Positions 31,884 to 42,141 of a DNA stretch of 59,834 nucleotides are shown here, in pieces (the stretch's first letter is position 1; each line of letters begins with the position of its first letter). The DNA is taken from NCBI GenBank assembly GCA_001566295.1, contig KQ964294.1, positions 1-59,834 on the forward strand. Reading direction: 5' to 3'. The position numbers and the translations under genes were made by a program. The notes beneath the pieces are model-generated. The model made no database searches. It was not told the origin of the DNA and saw only the letters and a list, made by a program, of their open reading frames with translations. The stretch comes from Microdochium bolleyi (taxonomy: Eukaryota; Ascomycota; Sordariomycetes; Xylariales; Microdochiaceae).

Positions 31884-32957
31884 ATGGTCTGTAACAGGGT
31901 AATACTTGTTCATGGCTTTTGTCCCAAAGGCAACAATAACTTCCACGGTAATCGCTGTGGATCGTCCGAAGAAAGCAGCAACGGCTACGACGAGCCCCGG
32001 GAGTTCTTTCAGGCACGACAGGTCCTTGAAGAATGGACACGCGAGGCTGCGAGCAAATTGGAGAAACCAGTCGGCGTATGGGGTATGAGCTTTAGCACGA
32101 TTGAAGCTATGCGAACTGGCAAACAAGCCTTATGTTCCGCGGTGCATTTCTTATGCAACTCGCTTATCAACTTGACGTTACTTGAGGAATCCTCGCTCTC
32201 ACTTGCGAATAGAAGTGTTCAGGGTTCGGATAGGGAAGGATGTGTTCGATACTCCGATTCCGCTGGTGGCCTTCTCCCTGTTTTCCGAGCTCGCAATGTC
32301 ACCTTTGTCGCGCATGGCCTTGGCATCTGGGTCGTCAAGCAGGCTTTCCTTTGGTTTCAATATCATGGCACACCATTACACACTGGAGCGATGTTCTTGT
32401 TTGACGGCGCTAATTTTAGCCACCCGGACGTGGTATCAAGCTACTTACAAGACTCGGCATTCATATTTGCAGTTCCAATGAGTCTTGATGGACAATCATT
32501 GGATCAATTCAGGCTTCACTTGTTTCAAATTGAGCAGGATTTTGATGTCCTCATGACGCAAGCTTATGGCAGGTGCTCTGAAATACAAGATATAGATATA
32601 GAGCAGTTCCAATATCAGCTGGTACATTATACCCACCAGATTTGGCATTCTACATCGCCGCTACTAGTGTTCGGGAGAGCCCGTAGTATATCCCCAAGTG
32701 GTATAAGTTCTACACACGTAGTAATAGAGTAAGTCCGCAAGCTCGCATTTCTTGATCTAGAAAAGAATCTTGCAGAAGCGGTATCATTGCGTTTACTTGC
32801 GCCTTTCATAGACAGAGAGCTTGACCAAGCTGGACGGCTCGGAGGAGGCGAGGCCTTCCCGGCTTGGGCTGACGAAGAACTGAGCGCTGGTGCAGAATCC
32901 TACGATGACGTCTCTGTCGCTTCTTCGTGGTCAGATCCGCCAAGCTACACGACACTA
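31884..32957 (+). pseudogene. Alpha/beta-hydrolase-like (SesB/DUF676-type) gene with in-frame stop
   Basis: The frame from ATG 31884 reads 282 residues to TAA at 32730-32732, then continues open in the same frame for 74 more codons to TGA at 32955-32957 (ending SWSDPPSYTTL). The N-terminus RVILVHGF and the later block VTFVAHGLGIWVVKQAFLWF match the oxyanion-hole strand and nucleophile elbow of the lipase-like alpha/beta hydrolases found near or fused to fungal NLRs. In those the elbow is typically HSLGG with a catalytic Ser; here it is HGLGI, with Gly in place of Ser. So catalysis is unlikely even apart from the stop. A 32-nt GT-AG excision around the stop does not restore the frame. It faces the NB/TPR gene convergently. 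Confidence 0.5.
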
Positions 32958-33725
32958 TGAAGCGATGAAGCCTTTACGTCGCGTTGGAGAACAGACTTAT
33001 GATCTGTTACTGAGTATGGCTACTGAAGGGATGCTACTTTCCAGTGCCAGTCTTTGGATAGTTCTAAGCCAGCTTCTCCAAAAGAAGCACCTTCGCTCGT
33101 AGAGCCATAGCACAAAGCAGCGGATTTACCAATGCCCAAGCTATGCTACAGAATAATCACAATAAGACATTGCCACAACCAGAACACCATCCACGGAATT
33201 CAACGGGGCACGGGAGCGCTCGAATTGCGTACTTTGAGCGGGGGCAAGTGATCAGGTGTCTTAATCTTTAAGTTGAGTCGAATTATACGCTTGAGACGAG
33301 TACGATCGCAATAGTGGCGAGATCGAAACATGTCGTCTTATCCTACGTATCCCAAAGATTGATGATAGCCATTGCAGTTGCTTCATCAAGGGGAGTGAGT
33401 CGAACGCTTTCTGCTTATACGTCTCCTTCCATCTAATCGAAGTTTACTCACTTCTTCCATGAAGTTCTCTCCAAGATTGACGACAAAACATAATGATAGT
33501 TGGGCTCCACAGCGTCCTGCCAAGCTCAGCCAGATCAATTTTAGTCTCTCTACCATCCTCTATAGATAACACGTTAGGCAACTCAGGTTGTGGCTTCTCT
33601 CTAGGCGGAGTAGCGACCAAGATAGTGAGCCTCAAATACCTGTCCAGAATCCAAGCTTGCAACTATCCCGTAATCCTAGTGATCGATGCCCAGACAAGCT
33701 GTACGTGGCTGCCTCGAAAGCCGTG
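32958..33725. other. Intergenic between convergent genes
   Basis: I see no supported gene in this stretch; open frames here are short and lack recognisable domains. Confidence 0.45.
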
Positions 33726-35207
33726 TCAAACCCGTGGTTTCCGCCTTCGCACTTTACGCCGCTGCTGCTGCTTCAGGACAGAGGATATAGTGTCTAGGCT
33801 CTCCCTGCAGTCCAGAATATCTGGATGCTTTGGGCAGAGTGTACGAGTGCGGATATCCAGTACTTCTCTACAGAGCACCTCCGCTTCTCGCCATTTGTTT
33901 CGATAGGCATATGTCGTCGCCAGGTTGGCTTTACAACTAACGGTTAGGGGGTGGTTTGGGCGAAGTACTCGCGCGCAACTTTTGTACACCTGCCCAAAAA
34001 GGCCTTCTGCTTCCTCATATCGTTCTTGCTGCAGGTAGGTTGTAGCTAGCTCAACCTGAACGACCAGCGTCTCAGGATGGTCAGATCCAAGTTGATGCTC
34101 GCAGTCCTTTAATACTTGCTCAAACTCATTTTCTGCACTCGCAAGACCGAGCTCACGATGAATGATTGCTAAGTTTGCTTCGGTGCCAATGGCGTCAATA
34201 CGATCAGCCAAAGACTCGCACGTAACCTTCCGTCCTAGCTGAACTTTGCTGAGCAGGGTCTCTGCGGTCTCCAGATTGTTCTTGAATATGTGCATGATCG
34301 CAAGGTCTTCGATAAGCTTGTAACAAAGAGAATGTTCCTGGCCAAGAACCTTCTTGCATCTTATGTGTAAGTCGTAGAATCGCCTTTCAGCCCCGTTGAA
34401 ATCGCCTAGGCTACGCTGAGCCCTTATAGAATGCAGCGCACTCTCCAAAGTCAGCGCATGATCTGGGCCGTATGCTTCCTCTCTGGCGTTCCTCGACTTC
34501 TCTGCCATGTCCAGTGCTTCATGGTAGAAGCCTTGGTCTAGCGCGTCCCGGCTGGCACGACACAATACCAGCGCCCACGCTTGAAGCAATTTGATATCGT
34601 CACGTGGCCGATGGTAAGTCATTCTCTTGACATACGGGCTTAACCGCTGCCACGAAGGCCAATCGTGGAGGCGCGCTCCAATCACCTTCAGACTCAGCCG
34701 GTAAATAGAGCGCTCTTGCCAGTTGATCGAACTTGGCTGAACAGGTATAATGTCGGCGGGTTCGATACCGAGGCCATAAGCAGTCGTCTCTTCCCTTGTC
34801 GTAATTATAATTGAACCATGGGAGATATCTTGCCAGAGTTCTTTTCCCCATATACCATCCTGTACCTGGGACAGCGTCCTAGTCGGTTGAAAGGAACCAG
34901 CACTGTCGACACCATCGAGAACGAGCAGCCATGAGTTGTTCAGCGGATGGCACAGCCAGCGCACGAGAAGATCTTCTAGGCTCGCCTTTCGTGTCGTATC
35001 GTCCCCTAAGTTAAGTAAGATAGCGGCAGCCTCTAAATCTTTCTCCATACGCTCGTATGTCGCTACGCAGATCCATAGCACTACTGTAAAAGGGTTTTCC
35101 GAAAGGGTATACTCGACTGCTAGCGGAGTCTTGCCAGAACCAGCAGGGCCTACGATCGCGGCACGGACCCCAGGTCGGGCGGCGCATAGACGTTGAAGTT
35201 GATCCAT
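33726..35207 (-). CDS. Reduced NB-ARC / TPR protein (NLR-like)
   Basis: Open frame of 493 aa with ATG at 35207-35205. Residues 1-165 are a nucleotide-binding domain: P-loop AAIVGPAGSGKTPLAVEY, Walker B WLLVLDGVD, sensor GSIIITTREE. The usual helical and winged-helix modules that follow in STAND ATPases are missing; the chain goes within about 60 residues to the pre-TPR linker (WALVLCRASRDALDQGF) and then to five or more TPR units (HALTLESALHSIRAQRSLGD, HPETLVVQVELATTYLQQ, HPLTVSCKANLATTYAYRNK). The C-terminus is basic (RRKVRRRKPRV). No effector domain precedes the P-loop. It could be a genuinely minimal NB/TPR protein or an internally deleted NLR. A minisatellite lies just upstream of its start. 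Confidence 0.75.
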   Translation of the reverse strand: MDQLQRLCAARPGVRAAIVGPAGSGKTPLAVEYTLSENPFTVVLWICVATYERMEKDLEAAAILLNLGDDTTRKASLEDLLVRWLCHPLNNSWLLVLDGVDSAGSFQPTRTLSQVQDGIWGKELWQDISHGSIIITTREETTAYGLGIEPADIIPVQPSSINWQERSIYRLSLKVIGARLHDWPSWQRLSPYVKRMTYHRPRDDIKLLQAWALVLCRASRDALDQGFYHEALDMAEKSRNAREEAYGPDHALTLESALHSIRAQRSLGDFNGAERRFYDLHIRCKKVLGQEHSLCYKLIEDLAIMHIFKNNLETAETLLSKVQLGRKVTCESLADRIDAIGTEANLAIIHRELGLASAENEFEQVLKDCEHQLGSDHPETLVVQVELATTYLQQERYEEAEGLFGQVYKSCARVLRPNHPLTVSCKANLATTYAYRNKWREAEVLCREVLDIRTRTLCPKHPDILDCRESLDTISSVLKQQQRRKVRRRKPRV

Positions 35208-35299
35208 TCCCCCATACGCTGATTATCGTAGTACTGCTTCGAAAAGGATAGTAGAAAAGGTACGTTTATTAACACAATAGTTTGTGTTATATCGAGATC

Positions 35300-35460
35300 T
35301 CGTCAATAGAGTAGTGGACAGTCGTGGAGAGTAGTGGAGAGTAGTAACGACTAGTAACGAGTAGTAGAGAGTAGTACCGAGTAGTAGAGAGTATTAACGA
35401 GTAGTAGAGAGTAGTGGAGAGTAGTGGAGCGTAGTGGAGAGTAGTGGAGAGTAGTGGGGC
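35300..35460. repeat. Minisatellite of 10-bp units (gtagtggaga)
   Basis: About sixteen imperfect copies of a decamer, mostly gtagtggaga, with variants gtagtaacga, gtagtagaga and gtagtaccga. It lies 93 bases upstream of the start codon of the minus-strand NB/TPR gene, so in its promoter or 5' leader. Confidence 0.9.
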
Positions 35461-35774
35461 GAGCTAAAGGTAGGAAGGCAAAAGCCGCGCTAAAGACAAG
35501 GGTTAGTATAGTAGGGCGGAATGCTGAGTTATAATAGAGGTAAGGACCGGAATACGGAAGAAATACTGTAACTTAGCTGATACTCCAGCGATACTGTAGT
35601 CATAACGAGAAACGTCTGACCAAGATATGGTTTATTCAGCTGTAGATGCTGTGGGATTGAGCCCTTCAAAGAAAGCCCAGACGCTATCTATAGCTGGCCT
35701 GAGAAGCTGCACAGAGGTTAGGTTGCAATTTGGCTATATACATATGCTCAATCCCAATTTGAACTTGCTCCTGG

Positions 35775-38048
35775 ATGAAATCTGCTCTTACAGGAACAAG
35801 CAGGTATAAGGGAATAACAACCAAAGCGCACCCAAGCAATTCCAGTGAGCTGTTAAATGCGTACCAAAGGTGGGGAAACACGAAAGAGAAAGTCCATATA
35901 AGGCTGGATCAAGGCGCCGGGATCATGTTCCACAAGGTCATACACAACAACCCACAAGCGCTAGTTATACTAGAGGAGCATCGTGACTTCTTCAATCTGA
36001 CTTCTTCAATCTTGGCGTCTCCGTACTATTCAGGTATTAACACGCCAGGATCTGCTTCTCCTGTGAACGAGTGCTCTGACGTCACGGACTTCACCATGCC
36101 GAGTCCGGGTTCAGATATCATTGGCTGCCCCTTCAGCCAAGCTGGCAGAACTCAAGTTATCTACTTACCTGACCTCTTCGCGTCGGTGATGGACATGAAA
36201 AACCGAGTCAACCCTCACTACGAGTCAGTTAAGGTTCGAAGCCAATCCTTCATTAAGAAGTAAGTATCCCCACTCTTATGTCCTGTCCTGTGACCAAGCC
36301 TGACCACCAATGAACAGGGCCTTGAGACTACCTGATGAGGTAGCGAATAAGCTGTGGGCAGCTGACTTTGCCTATCTCACATCGACATGGATTCCGGATG
36401 CGTCGGAAGATCGCCTCTATATTCTCCAGCTATGGCAGTTGTGGGTGAGTTGTATTGCATCAACTCGAGTCATCCAGTGATGTACTAACGTTACCGATAC
36501 TATTGCGATAGGCCTTTATGTTTGACGATCGTAAGTGTGGCATCAAGGCTACGTAGCTGCCCCCAAAACCTTGACCTCTTTTATTCCAACCAAGTCATGA
36601 AGAATTACAGGCTAGTGGGCCTAATCAACTTTGTGTCATCCCACAGAGTTCGACGAGGGCGTGCTTAGCAGCAACCCGCTGCAAGCCGCCGAAGAAGTGG
36701 TCAACTGCCTCGCGTTGCTCGACTGCCACTACCCTATACTTAAAGAAGAGCATGCGTCACTTGCTTTCTTATTTCAGCATATCTGGCTCGAGTTTAGCAA
36801 GGTGTGTCTGTCTGCAAGAGGCAACAGCTTGCCCTCTATTCTAACACGACCTCTAATTGAAACGCGTGTCCGAGCAATAGACAGCAACGGAATGTGCGCG
36901 GCCCAATATAGGATTCCCGTCTAGGCTTTGGCCATTCCATGAAAGGGAAGCTAATGTCTCTCTCTTTAGACCACAAATACCGCTTTAAGAAAGCCCATAG
37001 GATGTACATGATGGGCCTGCTTCGTCAAGTCACAGTCAACACCTCTTCGGAAGCCAACCCCACGGCCCTCAGCTTTGACACCTATATGACATACCGTCGA
37101 GACACGATCGCTGTTGATCCGTGTTATGTACTTATCGAGTCAGTCTTTGCTTATGCGTCTTTCCCCATCGCCCGGTCCTTCTGCCAGCTTGTGATTAGAG
37201 GTTTTCCGGGCTCTCATTCCTAAGACTCCGCCTTCTCGCTGTCTCATCTGCTGCCCAATTCGATCTGCCTGATTCTGATGTAAAACAGATGGGCAGCGGG
37301 TCTTGTGATACCACAAGAAGCCTTGGACCACCGCTCCGTTGCCGCGTGCAAAATTGCAAGTGTCGAAATAACCTGTCTGTAAGTACACATCTCTCTCCTG
37401 ACTGATTCTTCTGCAGGTGCAGGATCTTGTCAAAAATTGCTCACTGACATACTAATCAGTGACAACGACATCGTATCTCTCCAGAAAGATCTGGTTAGTC
37501 CGAACGCTCTCGCCTGTTCCTTTCTTATCAAATGTCGCCAGATCAGTCGCGACTCTGCAATATCCCCCAGCACAGTTCCGCTTGTGCACACTCATGTCAA
37601 GTGCCCGTTCTCGATCCTAGACACTGGCATCACATTCTAACACCCAACCCCCGCTCGGGAGCAAACAGGACCTCGACGTCCGACACAATGCGATCCCCGT
37701 CCTCTGCGCATCGACGCACTGCACAGTGCAGCAAGCCGTCAATAAGATTAGTGACATGCTTGACAAGCGGTACGGCGCGGTGATCGCCGCCCTCGCTGAC
37801 CCGCAGCTCTCGTCCGGGCAGTGGGGCGCAGGGGTGGACCACCAGATTCACACCATGTTAGAGCTCTATGTGCGGCAGGCCGTCGGGTCGCTGCACTGGA
37901 GGTACGTATTTCTCCTTCTTCCTCTGGCAAGGATTTAAATCGCTGATGTCGAGTGTTGTGAGTTAGTTTCCGATCCGGTCGGTACTTTGGGGACAAGGGA
38001 GAGGAAGTCCGGGCGACGAGGCTCATGCACGTCACGCACAAGGAATGA
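35775..38048 (+). CDS. Class I terpene cyclase (sesqui- or diterpene synthase)
   Basis: Reconstructed by eye as ten exons: 35775-36259, 36318-36444, 36512-36530, 36647-36801, 36881-36893, 36970-37138, 37289-37378, 37460-37493, 37669-37901, 37967-38048. The total is 1407 nt, 468 aa. Motifs: the Mg-binding Asp-rich AFMFDDQFDEGVL, formed only by splicing exon 3 to exon 4; the pyrophosphate-sensing Arg in YRRDTI; the NSE/DTE motif NDIVSLQKDL; and the C-terminal LHWSFRSGRYFG with the RY pair. This is the full set for a bacterial/fungal-type class I cyclase, which ionises FPP or GGPP and cyclises the cation. DDQFDE and the closing pattern resemble the Botrytis presilphiperfolanol synthase and Fusarium koraiol synthase group, from memory. 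The N-terminal ~150 residues are extra compared with the ~400-aa family norm; ATG 35929 is an alternative start. The 13-nt exon is a proposal: without it exons 4 and 6 do not join in frame. All other junctions are frame-perfect. Confidence 0.88.
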
Positions 38049-39712
38049 AGGGGATCAAAGAGCAGAAACCAACATTATATAGCGGTGAAACGAAGCAGCC
38101 GCTACAAAGAGGGCTGGAAACGCCAGAGAAGACTTGTCGAAGACACGCATCAGACAGGGTGGCGACAAATGATATGTGCTACTACAATGCCTGAGCTGCA
38201 GGAGGCTGGGATCGATCTACATCTTTTAGACATTGCCTGCTAAATCTATAGGTAGTAACGTAATCCACATATTGATTACGTTACAGATTTCTATCAGCAA
38301 TGACAAACTAGCTCAAAGTGAAGATTCTAGTCGCCGACTGAGGGGCGCCTCCATTTGCGCCCAACCGATCATATGAATGACTGGCGCTGGCTCGGAGGCG
38401 GAACCTCCCGCTTCCCCCTGCGCGAAGCGGGGCAGGACGTCTATAAGTATTTCAAACCTTGTAGTCCTCACTTAGAGCTGACCGAGGTATAAGTGCTACA
38501 GTAGTGCTGAAGACACCGAATCTAGCCTGGTGGCAGCTCGGCAGTTTGGAGCCTCCGCCGCACAGCAGCTATCGCGTGGACTGCGGCGGAAGCAGCAAGC
38601 CCACGTGGTTGCTGCTTCGAGCGCGGCTTGGCTGAACCAACTCTAGTGTAGGCAGCTTCTGATTGGCCACTGTCACAGCCCACTTAACCTTAATCTAAAC
38701 GACCATGTTTGGGGCCGTGTCCAAACACGGTACGGACCCGTTTCGGCACCTTTCTTGGCGCGCCGTCGACCTCCCTGCGCCGCCACCCTGACTAAGGTCA
38801 GTGTGGAAGTCAGCCACACCACGATGACTGGCCGTGAAGCCCGAGGACGGGGCGCTGTTGCGGGGTCGATTTGGCACTAGATGTTGGCCTGTGCGCTTTG
38901 AGTATCTCCAGTGAATGCTTCTATGTTTACTGGCTGTCGCATTCTCCGTACAGGATGCTTCTCTTGACTCCAGGTTCTCTGTGTACTCCTAGAATCAATC
39001 CCAATCTAGCAAGACTGTAAGTCCACTTCGTGCGAGGATCGCGAGCCCGCCTCCATGTCCGTGGAAGGCAATCAGCTTGACTTAACGCCTCCTATGGATA
39101 CTCAGAACATGAGCTGCACGCTTGCCAGGGACTTCTGTGCCATTGCTCTCCTTGTCTGTTGCTAGGGCATTGGGTTTCTGGCTTAGCATCTGCGGCAATC
39201 GAGACGACCAGTCCAACCAGAGAGGCTGACTTAGAATTGATAATACACACGTGCCAAACGAGGAAGACGAATGAAGACGACAGGTCCTCGCCCTACTCAT
39301 ATACCCTAAGCGCAAAACTTCATTGTTGAGTTCTGATAGGTAGCACTATACTTGAAGATTTCTGGATGCCTGAGTTGGAAGTTCGGGTCAGTCTGGAGTT
39401 TCCCGTCTGAGGGAATACTGAACGGAGGCTTATTCACGGAGGAAGATTTCTCACACGTCATCTGCAGTCTCTTGCGTAAAAGGAAGCGCTGTAGGCGCCG
39501 TTCGCTTTGAGACTAATAGCCCAGATACTATACTGAGAACGACTTATGGTGAGTACTTGCTATTAATACTATAGTGATTACGCCCGAGGTATTAGTGGGT
39601 ATATAGCGCTATTCTAGACATTCCCTCCGAAGAACCTTTTTTAGCCTGGTTCTCTCCTTTATGAATCTTATTCTTCTATAGCTGTTGTATCCGAGGCTTC
39701 ATTCACGTCCAT
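38049..39712. other. Intergenic between convergent genes
   Basis: No supported gene in 1.7 kb. It includes a GC-rich patch at about 38340-38620 and a ttctgattggcc CCAAT-type box near 38657. Open frames on either strand lack recognised domains. Confidence 0.45.
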
Positions 39713-40972
39713 TCAAGCAAAGCCGTTACGTACATTATCGTAGATCGACTCTGGGTACGAAAGAAGATTAGCAGTCTTATCGAGCTTGGCGTTGCCACCG
39801 AGGCCCTTGAAACAGGCATTCACGATAGACCCTTCCCCAGCCTTGTCCCCAGAGGCCTCCCAGAACATGGTACCGCCAAGGCCCTTAGCCCTGACATAGC
39901 TCAATTTCTTCTCCACGCTGGTTATCGTATCATACGAGATAACTCGCCTGCTGCCGATATCCACTGAGTATGCAGCACCGGCAATATTGTCGTATTTCTC
40001 GATGGAACCATCTAAAGGCAAGGCTTTGTAGTCGTAGATTCCAGCTTGCCAAGTACCGCTTCCAGTATCGGTGGCAGGTCTGCCGAGACCAGAGGTACCC
40101 TCAAAGCCGCGGCCATAAAGCGGAATGCCCATTACGATTTTCCATGATGGAACCCCTGCCTGAAGGTAGTCCGTTATTGCACGGTCTGATGAGAACGGGG
40201 TGGAGTCAGGATTTGCTGGGTTGGGGAATAAGTTTGCCTGGTGGGCCGTATGTGTAAGATCCCAGCCACCCGCGTAGTCGTAGGTCATGATGTTAAGATA
40301 GTCAAGTACATCACCCATGCGCTTCAGATTAAGCATCTTGTAAGATGCAGGGCCAGCGGGCGTGGCGGCAGATAAAATGAAGTGGTAGTCACTAGCGGCA
40401 CGCTTACTATAAGCATCGAGCTCAGCGCGGACAGCTTCGAGTAGGAGGACAAAATTAGCAGCATCTGCAGAACTCGTCGGATACTCCCAGTCAATGTCAA
40501 TGCCATCGAAACCATAGTTTTTAACAATATCGACAGCTGACTTGGCAAAGGTTGCGCGCCTCGTGGCATCAGCGGCAACCGCCGAAAAATTCGTCGACCA
40601 TGTCGAGCCTCCAATGGATATGATGACCTTTAAATGGCGATTAACCCTCTTGAGTAGGCCTAGCTGCTTCACAGCACCATACGCGTTATTCCCCATCTCG
40701 TTCCATGCTAGTCACTCCGAGTCAGCGAAATATATATCACACAGCGAGCTGCTTGCTATCTTACTATCATTAGGAAAGTGGAGACCAGTATCGGCATATT
40801 CGTCTCCGGTAAAGCTAGACGTTCGGTGAATACTCGTAACGAATACAGCGTTATTAAGCGTATTACTTACACGGCCCCATTATCTCCAAAGTCCATAAAA
40901 GAATACAATACTTGGTTAACTTCCTTTACGGGCAACTTCTGTGGAGGGTACTGTCTAAGATATAAACTCCTA
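39713..40972 (-). CDS. GH18 chitinase, ChiB1-like (5' end unresolved)
   Basis: The main exon 39713-40707 encodes most of a glycoside hydrolase family 18 catalytic barrel: VIISIGGSTWSTNF (SxGG motif), then FDGIDIDWEYP with the catalytic DxxDxDxE, later YLNIMTYDYAGGW, GIPLYGRGF, and GLGGTMFWEASGD, ending SIYDNVRNGF. Two upstream exons join in frame: 40765-40814 (giving FTGDEYADTGLHFPND) and 40871-40972 (giving LYLRQYPPQKLPVKEV and VLYSFMDFGDNGAV, the first beta strand). The introns are 57 and 56 nt. The family cleaves beta-1,4 GlcNAc polymers with retention. It resembles A. fumigatus ChiB1 and Trichoderma Chit42 from memory. The true start, with the expected V-Y-F-x-N-W strand and any signal peptide, lies beyond 40972 and could not be placed; a first exon may be missing or lost. 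All catalytic residues are present. Confidence 0.9.
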
Positions 40973-42141
40973 CTGAAGGTAAGTAAGATTATACCTTATC
41001 CACACCATCGTTAGAATGTATATAACAGACCATTGCGTCCAATAGATAGTGTTCTGGAAATGGGACCCATTTACAACGGACTGGCCGCAAGCGGCAGAGG
41101 TTAAGAGCAGCATGAGATTGATAGTACGGGTCGCGGATCTCATGTTGTTAGACTGCTAACTTAGGATGCAAAATGATACCAGCACATATAGTCTCTTTAA
41201 ACACGAAATTTTCCAATTTTAAATTTGCTTTACCTCAGAAACTTCACCTGTGGCCCAGCATGAGCTAAGGCTGACATAAAATCGTGCCTCTCTTTGACAC
41301 GACTCTAGGGTCTAGAACCAGCTACGCTGCTATAGCCTGTATTCGTTCTCCTCGCTTCTCGAGACTGGTGGGAACATACCAGATCGACTTTTCGACATCA
41401 GCCAGATATAGCCAGAAAAATACACGCCCTCTCAGGCTGTATGTTAAAAGACCTTTTGTCTGCAAGGGATGCGTACTCGCAGATTTAATCTACTCTAAAA
41501 GTCCCAGTATGAGAAAGCAGTCAAGACGCCCTGCAATTCATGCCACCCCCCACCCCCCTAGTCTCTTTAGACACAGTTTTATACTTTTCTAATCCCCGAG
41601 GGGAAGTTTCAACACGTGTTTAGGAAGTATCACTTAGACGATCTTCGCACTTAAGCTAGTGTTGTTATATAAGTAGAAACGATTGTTCATATAGAGATGC
41701 TAATATGATTACTGTGCAGTTGAGGCTACAAGAGTCAGCGCTCCTTCTATCACTGGAGTACAGTACACGATAGACTGATTCTCTCATGAATCCAGAATGA
41801 TGTTTGATTTGTGTTCTTGATTGCTCATTTATATCTGCAACCTGGCAACTACGATTGCAGCAGATAAACCCTAAACTAGTTTATCAACTTACGCTTGGCA
41901 TGGTTGCTGGTGAAGGGTCATCCTTAGCCTGCATTCGCAGGATGTATATTTTTGATAAGTTTGTTATAAAGAAGCATCAACAAGCTTGCACAGGGCGGGG
42001 CTTCGCGGAGTACGGCGTAAGAGCCTTGCAATATATAAATGTCCTTACCTGTCGAGCTGTAGGCTATGAAAGAGTTTAATTACACTTGACGACTAACTAG
42101 TAAAAGCAGAAAGCAGTGTCTTACTACTAATTTCAGCAACA
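40973..42141. other. Divergent intergenic region between chitinase and transporter
   Basis: It must contain any missing first exon of the chitinase and the promoters of both genes. I see no other gene. Small open frames at 41284-41592 and 41804-42079 lack recognisable content. Confidence 0.45.

Noticed and set aside
32730..32761. A 32-nt intron removing the TAA of the alpha/beta-hydrolase-like gene
   Set aside because: It has GT and AG ends but shifts the frame, so it does not rejoin the open stretch that follows.
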